Shown here piece after piece: positions 7,834-14,763 of a stretch of 20,962 nt of DNA. The position numbers and the translations under genes were made by a program. Within the stretch, counting starts at the first letter, position 1. Every line of letters begins with the position of its first letter. The notes under the pieces are model-generated. The model was not told the DNA's origin and made no database searches. It worked only from the letters and a program-made list of their open reading frames with translations. This DNA comes from an uncultured Paludibacter sp. (GTDB taxonomy: Bacteria; Bacteroidota; Bacteroidia; Bacteroidales; Paludibacteraceae): positions 1-20,962 of the forward strand of contig CALFXE010000241.1 in assembly GCA_937927845.1 (NCBI GenBank), written 5' to 3'.

Positions 7834-8322
7834 TTATAATAATTGAGCCCTGAGATATTGCAAAGCGCCACTCATTCGCTTTTCCACAGCTTTCACACTT
7901 AGTTGCAGACATTCGGCAATTTCGTGATATTTCATTTCATCGTTTCTGTTCATGAGAAATACAACACGTTGTATTTCGGGCATCTGTTCGAGTGCTTTGG
8001 CATACATGGAGGATAGTTCCTGAAAATTTAATTCTTCTTCGGGAGATAGCTGAGATTGTTCCTGCGTTGTCATGCTTTGCTCATAATCCACACGGCTGTT
8101 ATTCTTCCGATAGCTGCTTATGATCATATCGTTTGCAATTTTATAAAGCAACGGCTTTAACTCCAATGCATTAAGCTGCTCCCGTTTCTCCCATATCTTC
8201 ATAAATACATCCTGAGCCATATCGGATGCTGCATCTACATCGCCACAGCGATAGTAGATGAAGCTTCGTATCGTATCGAAGTACTTGTCGAATATCTGTT
8301 TGAACTCTGCTTTGTTTAACAT
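7834..8322 (-). CDS. RNA polymerase ECF sigma factor (sigma-70 family)
   Basis: 162 aa, two-domain ECF sigma. Region 2 (about 10-75) includes SFIYYRCGDVDAASDMAQDVFMKIWEKRE, the -10 recognition and melting part. Region 4 (about 112-160) has MPEIQRVVFLMNRND, MKYHEIAECLQLSVKAVEKRM, the helix-turn-helix for the -35 element. It begins 20 nt after a two-block motif that is repeated before the His-rich lipoprotein gene, consistent with self-activation and control of a small metal regulon. Activity would be released through FecR when the receptor binds its ligand. Confidence 0.95.
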   Translation of the reverse strand: MLNKAEFKQIFDKYFDTIRSFIYYRCGDVDAASDMAQDVFMKIWEKREQLNALELKPLLYKIANDMIISSYRKNNSRVDYEQSMTTQEQSQLSPEEELNFQELSSMYAKALEQMPEIQRVVFLMNRNDEMKYHEIAECLQLSVKAVEKRMSGALQYLRAQLL

Positions 8323-8341
8323 CCTGCTGGACTGTTTTTTA

Positions 8342-8372
8342 ATATACCGTTTGAAAGGGTGAATACCCTACA
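8342..8372 (-). promoter_or_regulatory. putative autoregulatory ECF sigma promoter
   Basis: Minus strand TGTAGGGTA (8372-8364), 14-nt spacer, CGGTATAT (8349-8342), 20 nt before the sigma start codon. The same blocks and spacing occur at 4549-4519. It lies between the DHFR pseudogene stop and the sigma gene, so the operon has its own promoter. Confidence 0.65.
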
Positions 8373-8377
8373 TGAAA

Positions 8378-8796
8378 TTATAAAAATTTTTGGTAATCAA
8401 TTTTCAACACACCCGAATCATATACTTTTGTCTTTATTATTTTCCACTTAGATTCCTTATTTTGTTCAAGAAATAGAGGTATTCCTTTGCCTAAAATTAC
8501 AGGAAAGTAGCAGATTTGCATTTCGTCAACCAAATCTGCTTCGAGTAACATTGAAGTCAATTCTCCACTACAACATACGTCATTTGTTTCGGATACGGCC
8601 AAATTACATCCATATTCATAATTTCGCGATAAGTACGACCGCCCATAATGACCGTATCAACCGAAGACAATAGTTCTTTATAGCCGTAATCTGTCTTTTC
8701 CGGATTTGGAAATCCGGTGAGCCACTCCAAACTACCATCCGGTTCGGCGATGCGTTGATCAAGAGATGCGGCGATATACAGGATAATCTTTTTCAT
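8378..8796 (-). pseudogene. dihydrofolate reductase/RibD-C family protein, internal deletion and frameshift
   Basis: Two overlapping frames each carry half of one protein. The first (8796 down to 8557) gives the N-terminal half: MKKIILYIAASLDQRIAEPD, DTVIMGGRTYREI, WPYPKQMTYVV. The second carries GELTSMLLEADLVDEMQICY, PVILGKGIPLF and the C-terminus. Relatives in Bacteroidetes are about 175 aa with a stretch of roughly 35-40 residues, including a GGGE turn, between MTYVV and GELTSML. Here MTYVV runs into the CSGELTS frame within a few bases near 8570. A deletion of about 110 nt, not a multiple of three, is the simplest explanation. The NADPH-binding centre is broken, so it is not expected to be functional. 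Confidence 0.8.
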
Positions 8797-8835
8797 ATTT
8801 TTGAATTTAATCGTTCATACCATTGGTCGCTATAT

Positions 8836-8856
8836 AAAAAAAAGCGTGGGACACGC
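8836..8856 (-). terminator. intrinsic terminator of the rod-shaped RNA
   Basis: Minus strand: GCGTG, TCC loop, CACGC, then eight T. The classic layout lies at the 3' end of the structured RNA candidate and 40 bases before the DHFR pseudogene start, so that gene is insulated from the RNA promoter. Confidence 0.7.
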
Positions 8857-9037
8857 ATGTTCCATTGCGAGGCACTGGTATGCCCTTAGAAGAAACAAGC
8901 AACCCACGCCATACTTTCGCATAGCATGAACATGCGCTTTGTCTCTTCTAATTGAAAGTTACCAGTTTTCGCAATGAGACGTTCAGCGAACGTTATGTTA
9001 TATATAAACGGGTATACCCGCTATAATTCTATTTATC
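8836..9037 (-). ncRNA. structured non-coding RNA candidate, rod-shaped, 6S-like
   Basis: No ORF of note, but extensive nested pairing: CATTGCG (8863-8869) with 8970-8976; ACTGGTA (8874-8880) with 8960-8966; TTAGAAGA (8886-8893) with 8944-8951; ACAAGC (8895-8900) with 8936-8942 (one bulge); and an apical GCATG/CATGC hairpin (8924-8935). Between the second and third helices is an asymmetric internal loop (5 and 8 nt). A separate ACGTTC/GAACGT hairpin (8979-8993) and a perfect CGGGTATACCCG palindrome (9009-9020) lie toward the 5' end. The 3' end is a GCGTG-GGA-CACGC hairpin (8844-8856), read as a terminator with eight T on the minus strand (8843-8836). A long rod with a central bubble, about 200 nt, with its own promoter and terminator is the 6S RNA shape; the family assignment is inference. 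Confidence 0.55.
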
Positions 9038-9042
9038 TTTTG

Positions 9043-9074
9043 CAAAGATACCAAATTTGTTTATGGTATTAAAA
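9043..9074 (-). promoter_or_regulatory. Bacteroides-type promoter for the rod-shaped RNA
   Basis: Minus strand TATCTTTG (9050-9043) matches TAnnTTTG exactly; about 20 nt upstream lies TTTT in place of the -33 TTTG. The predicted start near 9037 gives a transcript of about 200 nt ending at the terminator at 8836. Confidence 0.55.
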
Positions 9075-9092
9075 GCTTTTCTATTTAGAATT

Positions 9093-9142
9093 TTGGTGCA
9101 AGGTGCAAGTATCTATATAGATAGACTTGCACCTTGCACCAA
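9093..9142. repeat. perfect long inverted repeat (18-bp arms) between two divergent promoters
   Basis: TTGGTGCAAGGTGCAAGT (9093-9110) and its exact complement (9125-9142) flank 14 nt that contain the palindrome ATCTATATAGAT (9111-9122). Each arm holds a tandem GGTGCAA repeat. It sits midway between the minus promoter near 9043 and the plus promoter at 9191. It could be a cruciform, a dimer operator, or a bidirectional stem without T-run. There is no coding explanation. Confidence 0.85.
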
Positions 9143-9167
9143 TCTTAAATAATTAGTGTTCAGGACA

Positions 9168-9198
9168 CTTGCTTATTTGAAAATATGTTGTATCTTTG
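9168..9198 (+). promoter_or_regulatory. Bacteroides-type promoter, plus strand
   Basis: CTTG (9168-9171), 19-nt spacer, TATCTTTG (9191-9198). The -7 box is perfect and the -33 box is one base off TTTG. It reads toward a strong terminator at 9347-9383 without a usable ORF between. Confidence 0.6.
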
Positions 9199-9204
9199 AA
9201 CCCA

Positions 9205-9383
9205 AGAGATAGGCAGACAAATAGCAGCCAAGAGCGGTCAAAAAAGGGAATCTACAACCTTTTGCTAATTCGTAACCTATGACATTTTTTTAAAAAACAA
9301 TCATTTGATTATCAAGACATAAGGAGAAAGGTTCATAATCAGTACAAAAGCCTACAAGTTGTTGACTTGTAGGCTTTTTTTTT
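9205..9383 (+). ncRNA. candidate small RNA or attenuated leader before the integrase
   Basis: A promoter (9168-9198) and a strong terminator bracket about 180 nt with no ORF of meaningful length (the one ATG reads only a few codons). A TGATTAT/ATAATCA stem (9306-9312 with 9335-9341) precedes the terminator. It could be a trans-acting RNA or a leader whose termination limits integrase expression from 9582. No known family recognised. Confidence 0.4.
9347..9383 (+). terminator. strong intrinsic terminator upstream of the integrase gene
   Basis: AAAGCCTACAAG (9347-9358), loop TTGTTGA, CTTGTAGGCTTT (9366-9377), then an unbroken T-run to 9383. A 12-bp perfect stem with U-tract, about 200 nt before the integrase start. 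Confidence 0.85.
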
Positions 9384-9581
9384 CAATATGTCCGTCACAA
9401 AAGACACGAAAAAGCCCCCAAAAGACACAAATTTGTGCCTAAATCGATACCGATTCCGTTCCGGACAAAAACGGTAACGATTTGTCCAAAATTGACCTCT
9501 CGCTGTCCTAATTTGTACAGTCTGTATATATCTCACAATTAATATATTAAAAGTAATTTTGTAACATTGAAAAGTGAGATT

Positions 9582-10658
9582 ATGAAGAGTACATTTAAAG
9601 TCCTTTTCTACCTGAAAAAAGGGTCGGAAAAGCGTAACGGGGAGGTGTCGATTATGACAAGAGTTACCGTTGATGGAAAAGTTTGCCAGTTCAGTACGAA
9701 ACAAAGCATCCTTCCCGAGAACTGGAATGTGAAAGCAGGAAAAGCCACAGGAAAGTCTGCCGGCCAAATCAACAAGCTGCTGGATGACATCAAAGCTTCC
9801 CTCAACCAAATCTACCACGAACAACAGCGGCGGGACAACTACGTTACCGCCGAAAAGGTAAAGAATGAGTTCCTGGGTCATTCAGAGAATCATGCGACAT
9901 TACTGGATCTGTTCGTGAAGCACAACAACGATGTGAAACAACTCATCGGTATATCCAAATCCGCATCTACTTATCAAAAGTATGAAGTAACCCGGAAGCA
10001 TCTTGAGAACTTTATAAGACACAAGTACAACTTGTCGGACATTGCACTGCAAGAGATAAACCTAATGTTTATCACCGATTTTGAAGTGTATCTTAAAACG
10101 ATCTGCAAATGCAATTCCAACACCACAGCCAAATTTATGCAGTTTTTTAAGCGCATCGTTCTGATTGCCAGAAACAACGGAATAGTTATTGGCGATCCTT
10201 TTGCGAATTACAAAATCCGGCTGCAAAAAGTGGATAGAGGCTATCTTACGGAAGATGAAATCAAAAAAATACTAGAACTCAACCTTGTATCAGAAAGGTT
10301 GGAACATGTTCGTGATTTATTTATCTTTTCTTGTTTTTGCGGTTTGGCTTACATAGATGTGGCAGGTCTTAGAAAGGAGCATATCCGCAAATCGTTTGAC
10401 GGCAACCTTTGGATTATGACCAAACGGGTGAAGACAGGCACAGATGTCAATGTCCCGTTATTGGATATTCCCAAAATGATCCTGAACAAGTACAAAAATA
10501 AGCTCCCAAATGGGGAAATCCTTCCAATAATCAGCAACCAGAAACTAAATTCATACCTGAAGGAGATTGCCGATCTGTCCGGAATCAGAAAGAACCTTAC
10601 TTTCCACATGGCTAAACATAGCAAAATTCACAAGTGGCTATATTTCAGCGAATTGTGA
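9582..10658 (+). pseudogene. tyrosine recombinase/integrase, C-terminus lost
   Basis: 358 aa from the ATG at 9582. An arm-binding domain (about 1-95) is followed by a SAM-like core-binding domain (about 105-205) and the start of the catalytic domain (about 215 on). Box I reads CGLAYIDV, where the first catalytic Arg is absent, as in IntDOT-like Bacteroides integrases. The conserved Lys lies in TKRVKTG. Box II reads HMAKH instead of HMARH, and the frame then leaves the family (KIHKWLYFSEL, stop). The LGH box and the nucleophile Tyr, about 50 residues, are missing, and nothing in the next 100 bases restores them. It cannot catalyse recombination as written. A TAATTTTG -7 box lies at 9553-9560. 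Confidence 0.88.
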
Positions 10659-10771
10659 CAATGAAAAAGAAAAGTTGGTAACGATAAGGAAACCAGCGAT
10701 GTTCTATATTCTTCCCTATTTTGCATTTTCAAAGAATCGCTTTTGAATACGACAAAGGTAATATTATCTGT

Positions 10772-10803
10772 GGAGAAAGACGAAACTTTCTCCGTTTTTC
10801 TTT
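10772..10803 (+). terminator. intrinsic terminator
   Basis: GGAGAAAG (10772-10779), loop ACGAAA, CTTTCTCC (10786-10793), followed by a T-rich tract. Eight-bp perfect stem. Confidence 0.75.
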
Positions 10804-10863
10804 TCTAATAATTCTCTGTTCAGACAACAGCTTTATTCCTTTCGTCTCATTATTCATTGTTAT

Positions 10864-10900
10864 GGCAGTCTTTCTTGTGAAGACTGCCTTTCATTTTTTT
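10864..10900 (+). terminator. second intrinsic terminator
   Basis: GGCAGTCTT (10864-10872), loop TCTTGTG overlapping the arm edge, AAGACTGCC (10880-10888), then TTTCATTTTTTT. It lies 70 bases after the first terminator; together they isolate downstream genes from integrase-side transcription. Confidence 0.75.
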
Positions 10901-11253
10901 CGCTCTGTCCTCTCCGGTGTTCCTCTCCACGTTCCATTCTATGTATTCGCATCGGGATCGGTTGTTCGTTGTCAGCGGCAAAGGTAGTTTCGGGCTTTCA
11001 CGGACAAAAAAGGTCGGAGCGGCAAGCCGTTACGACGACAATCTCCACACTTCCATTTCATTGCAGGTAGTATTCTCGCCGTAAAACCTTGTTTGTCCTG
11101 AGCCCTACCTTTTTACGCCACTGAAACGAAAACGACAGACCCGACGGAAAGACGCATAAAAAATGTCGGAAACACGAGGACAGAGAAAATGAAAAATGGA
11201 AACTCAACTCCCTCACCTCTGGAATCCGCATAAAATCAAAAAAATCAGACAAG

Positions 11254-11463
11254 ATGAAACTGAGATACAGAATATCAATTTGGGTGGCACTTGCACTCGC
11301 AGGCTCTCTCCTTTGGGGTGGAAGTGTCTGGCTTTGGCTGACAGGGATATGTGTGGGAAAACTTCTCTTTCGGCTGCTCCTCACCATCGTTTTGGCAATC
11401 GCAGTGTACATCTTGGCTTATGCCCTCATCATTGGGGGAATATTTTGGTTACTCATTTCTTAA
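11254..11463 (+). CDS. small hydrophobic membrane protein of unknown function
   Basis: 69 aa, basic N-terminus (MKLRYR) and then almost entirely hydrophobic, enough for two membrane helices (about 8-31 and 38-67). Tryptophan-rich turn GGSVWLWLTG between them. The frame 11196-11522 that overlaps it has no protein character. Short proteins of this kind occur among accessory genes of Bacteroides conjugative elements; I recall no function. No enzymatic motif. Confidence 0.55.
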   Translation: MKLRYRISIWVALALAGSLLWGGSVWLWLTGICVGKLLFRLLLTIVLAIAVYILAYALIIGGIFWLLIS

Positions 11464-11475
11464 ATACGCTCATAT

Positions 11476-11592
11476 ATGAAAAGAAGAAGCAAGACAATCG
11501 CATAGCAATGCAAATACTATGAGGTGGACAACATCTTCGAGTATATGGTACCGGTTTTCCTCAACGGAAATATCTCCGCCTTGGGGGAATAA
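11476..11592 (+). pseudogene. broken short gene of conjugative-element type
   Basis: Starting at ATG 11476 the frame reads MKRRSKTIA, an amber stop at 11503-11505, then continues as QCKYYEVDNIFEYMVPVFLN and GNISALGE to a stop at 11592. The part after the stop looks like real protein (YEVDNIFEYMV, FLNGNIS) and resembles short proteins seen in Bacteroides conjugative transposons that normally continue further. Both the internal stop and the early end suggest a decayed gene. Family identity uncertain. Confidence 0.4.
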
Positions 11593-11826
11593 GATGTAAT
11601 ATTTTAACATACTGATATTTACGATATTGCAGTAACATAAAAGCAGATGACTTTCAATTTAGTATCATTTTAGCACTATTATTCAGCCACTGCAACAATC
11701 TAAACAACGAAACAAATTCTATCATAGGATTGGGAATGGGCTTGATTTGAATTTACTTCTAAAAATCGCATAAAATACATTTTGTGACTATATTTCGTAA
11801 TTTTTCCACTAAAACACGAATCATAG

Positions 11827-11857
11827 TTTGCTGTGCAAGATTTTATTTGTACATTTG
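11827..11857 (+). promoter_or_regulatory. promoter of the defence operon
   Basis: TTTG (11827-11830), 19-nt spacer, TACATTTG (11850-11857): a near-ideal Bacteroides vegetative promoter, about 28 bp before the AAA ATPase ATG. The 235 bp before it (11593-11826) hold no gene. No further promoter is evident inside the five-gene run, which supports one operon. Confidence 0.75.
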
Positions 11858-11885
11858 CACCGTGTAATAGATAAATTCAACGAAT

Positions 11886-13184
11886 ATGATAGCAGAATTC
11901 AACATTGAAAATTTTTTCTCAATAAAGTCTCCACAAAAGATAAGCTTTGAGCCGTCGTCAGATACTTTTATGTCTGATGAATATTCGTATGAAGTTAAGG
12001 ATGGGATAAAGTTGCTGAAAGTAGGCATCATATATGGCGCTAACGCTTCCGGCAAAACCAACATCTTGAATGCTGTTGAATTTTTCAGGATGCTTGTGCT
12101 TAGGATGCCCAAAGACCGAAACGAGAAAACTGGGGTTGTTCCTTTCATGCTGGATGATACATCAAGGAATGAAAAGACTAAGATGTCAATGGTATTCTAT
12201 ATCGGTCAGTCGAAGTATATCCTTACTTTTGAATTGGATGCAAAATATATCCATTCCGAGACACTGATTGTTTATGATTCTATCCGACCTACCAAATTGT
12301 ATAGCCGCAGTTATGATGCAGCAACAAATTTCACGACAATAGATTTCGGTGTAAATCTGAAAATGACAAAGAAAAGCCAAGATGTGATTTCCGGCAACAC
12401 TATTAATAATTGCAGTGTGCTTGCTGCATTTGGTAAAAGTAATGTGGAGCGGACGAAACTAAATGATGTGTACGATTACTTTGCCAAACAAGTAAAAGAA
12501 GTGCTGGCACCGGGTATGTTACTTTCGGGCTATGTCAAATCACGATTGGACAAAGACGAATCGGGCGACTTGAAGAAGTTCATCCTAAACTTCCTGAAAA
12601 CCTCTGACTTCAACATAGAAGATGTTGCATTACACGAAGAGGAGGAATTAATTACCCCTGAACTGGAGCAACTGATTCAGAACGCCCCTATTGGTGATGA
12701 AGCAAAAGCCGATATGCTTAGAAAGGGGAAAATCACAAATACCGAATTGACATTCAAACATAAAGCTGGCGACAAACTTTATGATTTGTCGGAAGAATTC
12801 GAATCCAACGGTACAATGAGGTTTTTGGGTATGGCCGTAATTTTGAATTTCTTGCTAAAGACCAATCGGTTTGTTCCTATTGATGAAGTCGAAACAAGCA
12901 TCCATTACGAACTGCTGGCTTATTTTATAAAAGTCTTTTTAGCGAATAGTGAAGGAACATCGCAAATGCTGTTGACAACGCACGACATTAATCTTCTCAA
13001 TGAGGATTTTATTCGCCGTGATACGATATGGTTTACCGACAAAGACGAATTGGGTGAAACTAAAATAGTGCGTTTGTCCTCTTTGGGGCTACATAAGAAT
13101 CTCTCTCCATATAATGCCTATAAACAAGGTAAATTAGTAAAACTGCCGTTCCTTGGCAGTCAGTATATCAACTTAAACGACTGA
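11886..13184 (+). CDS. AAA-family ATPase, RloA/AbiLi-like
   Basis: 432 aa. ABC/SMC-type ATPase split around an insertion. Walker A is GANASGKT (51-58). The signature region EFESNGTMRFLGM (about 304-316) is followed by Walker B PIDEVE (331-336, with D333 and E334) and the H-loop LLTTHD (His366). N-terminal IENFFSIKSPQKISFEP is the typical first strand of AAA_15/AAA_21 proteins. Residues about 90-300 form the insertion. Such ATPases pair with RloB-type Toprim proteins in phage-defence modules (RloAB; the same pairing as lactococcal AbiL) and likely act as sensor or motor for the partner nuclease. First gene of the operon; the partner starts 4 bases after its stop. Confidence 0.85.
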   Translation: MIAEFNIENFFSIKSPQKISFEPSSDTFMSDEYSYEVKDGIKLLKVGIIYGANASGKTNILNAVEFFRMLVLRMPKDRNEKTGVVPFMLDDTSRNEKTKMSMVFYIGQSKYILTFELDAKYIHSETLIVYDSIRPTKLYSRSYDAATNFTTIDFGVNLKMTKKSQDVISGNTINNCSVLAAFGKSNVERTKLNDVYDYFAKQVKEVLAPGMLLSGYVKSRLDKDESGDLKKFILNFLKTSDFNIEDVALHEEEELITPELEQLIQNAPIGDEAKADMLRKGKITNTELTFKHKAGDKLYDLSEEFESNGTMRFLGMAVILNFLLKTNRFVPIDEVETSIHYELLAYFIKVFLANSEGTSQMLLTTHDINLLNEDFIRRDTIWFTDKDELGETKIVRLSSLGLHKNLSPYNAYKQGKLVKLPFLGSQYINLND

Positions 13185-13188
13185 CAAT

Positions 13189-13791
13189 ATGGGACGAACA
13201 GTAACAAAAAGTATCGCCATCATAGGCGAAGGAGAGACCGAGTGGTTCTATTTCGACTCTTTGAGAGTAGCATGTCGCTACCCTTTCAAGGTTGCGCCTG
13301 ATTTTCCGCAGCATAGCGACATCAATCATATTCTAAAATTGGTTGAATCCTATTTGAACAAACAATATGATTTTATCGTATGTCTGTTTGATATGGACAG
13401 ACTATTTCAGTTTCCATCGGAAATGAAATTGTATCAGCGAGCAAAGAAGAAATATGCTGCAAAGATATATGCCGGAAGGGTGATGTTTGTAGAAACTAAT
13501 CCTTGCACAGAGTTCTGGTTCCTCCTACATTTCTTGCCTAATATTGTTTGTCGGAGATATGAGAATTACGACCAACTGCTTCCTGAATTGCAAAAGTATA
13601 TGCCGGGGTACGAGAAGACAAAACGGTATTTCATATGCGCCAATCTTTACAAATATCTGACAGAGAATGGTGATTTGGAACGTGCGATGTCTAATTCCGA
13701 GAAGTTATGCCAACTCTGTCAAGAATCACCTGATGATTTGATAGCGTATTCTGAGGTGCATAGAGTGATAGAGTTGCTAAACAACGCTTAA
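13189..13791 (+). CDS. RloB/AbiLii-like Toprim-type protein
   Basis: 200 aa. Residues 10-22 read AIIGEGETEWFYF, the EGxTE hallmark that opens RloB proteins. CLFDMDRL (65-72) supplies the DxD of a Toprim-like metal site. NPCTEFWFLLHF (104-115) matches the conserved NP-x-x-E-x-W-L-L-H-F block of RloB. Toprim folds with this layout are probable metal-dependent nucleases. The preceding RloA-like ATPase gene is the standard partner. A 23-bp gap separates it from the CD-NTase. Whether this pair works independently or with the CBASS genes cannot be read from sequence. Confidence 0.88.
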   Translation: MGRTVTKSIAIIGEGETEWFYFDSLRVACRYPFKVAPDFPQHSDINHILKLVESYLNKQYDFIVCLFDMDRLFQFPSEMKLYQRAKKKYAAKIYAGRVMFVETNPCTEFWFLLHFLPNIVCRRYENYDQLLPELQKYMPGYEKTKRYFICANLYKYLTENGDLERAMSNSEKLCQLCQESPDDLIAYSEVHRVIELLNNA

Positions 13792-13814
13792 AAATAATCA
13801 AATTTTAAAGAAAT

Positions 13815-14755
13815 ATGGGCTTTGATGAGAACAAACATTTAAGAGAAGTATTAGACACCCACAAAATGTGTCACGTGCAAGAGTTCGTGAATAAAGTAAA
13901 AAAGCGTAGAGAGGAGATTAAGAGCAAAATGCACGACCATTATGGTTGCGACAAGTATTCATCGTTTGGCTCTGGCAGTTTTGCCAAGCATACCGCCACT
14001 AATGTTAAATTCGACCTTGATTTGGTTGAACCATTCAAGCATAATGCCTTTGGAACATTACAGGAAATGTTTGACAGTGTACACGATTTTCTTGCAGAAG
14101 AATATAAAAACAGCAATGTAACTATTCGCAAGCAAAAGGTTTCTATTGGCGTAAGTTTTCCTATTGAAGAGGGAGATGAGAGGCCAGTTGAAATTGATGT
14201 AGTACCTGGTAGGGAACTAAGCGATGACGACTATCTTGATTCGCGCGACCTAAATTTATGTTTTAATGAAGATCATTGGGGATTCAAGAAAGGGACAAGC
14301 CAGAAAACGAACATCCAGAAGCAAATTTCGCATATCGAAGGTAAGTCGAATGAGCGTCAGATTATCCGCCTGCTTAAAATATGGAAAAAGCAAAAGGATA
14401 AGAAATACAAGTCGTTCGTTATAGAACTGGCTGTAATAAAAGCCCTTGATGGTTATTATGGTGATAATGGTCTTTGGCAAGATTAAAATTCACAATGGAG
14501 TATCTACGTGACCACATAGCAGAAAGTAGTTTTCATCTTTATGATCCAGGTAATACTAATAACGATGTTATAGCGGCAATGCAGGACTATGATAGACAAT
14601 CGTTTAAATCGGATATGGAAAGTATGCTCAACAATATAGACAGTAATCCCAATGTGTACCTGCCTTACTACTTCAAGGTAAACGAGAAGTATAACGGATA
14701 TAAAGAGAAGGATGCGGGTACGGCTTACCCTACAAGTACAAAACGATTCGGATAG
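13815..14755 (+). pseudogene. CBASS CD-NTase (cGAS/DncV-like nucleotidyltransferase), single-base frameshift
   Basis: The first frame (223 aa) has the nucleotidyltransferase core: GSGS (52-55), DLD (Asp67, Asp69) and the third acid in VEIDVV (Asp128), then the start of the helical OAS-like domain. It ends LWQD-stop at 14484-14486. The downstream frame (from about 14474) continues the same domain: LKFTMEYLRDHIAES, YDPGNTNNDVIAAM and a tail ending TKRFG-stop at 14755. Adding one T to GATTAAAA (near 14483) gives an unbroken LWQD-LKFTMEY, about 313 aa, the family length. The enzyme would make a cyclic oligonucleotide on infection. The terminal Gly is what Cap2 activates in type II CBASS; the shift removes it. 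No slippery heptamer is seen, so programmed frameshifting is unlikely. Confidence 0.88.
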
Positions 14756-14763
14756 TATAGAAT

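Larger units (their letters stand above)
10659..11253. other. 595 bp without a convincing gene, element junction
   Basis: No reading frame here looks like a protein. The stretch contains two intrinsic terminators (10772 and 10864) and, from about 10980 to 11190, a richer-GC segment with a CGGCAAGCCG mini-hairpin. It follows the cut end of the integrase and precedes element-type small genes, so it is probably a junction between unrelated pieces. Confidence 0.6.

Noticed and set aside
9339..9881. 180-aa open frame on the minus strand over the integrase start
   Set aside because: Antisense of the integrase N-terminus and of the terminator; composition is that of a shadow frame and the real gene lies on the plus strand.
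10721..10987. 88-aa plus-strand frame after the integrase
   Set aside because: It spans two intrinsic terminators and has no protein-like composition.
9042..11858. GTAnnTTTGC copies (9042-9051 minus, 11849-11858 plus) as a CTnDOT-type att pair
   Set aside because: They match the CTnDOT target core, but this is nearly the same as the Bacteroides -7 box and both sit in good promoters, as does GTAACTTTGC at 18973. They are also in opposite orientation, so an att pair is not supported.
14474..14490. Programmed -1 frameshift in the CD-NTase
   Set aside because: No slippery heptamer or clear downstream stimulatory structure; a one-base deletion is simpler.
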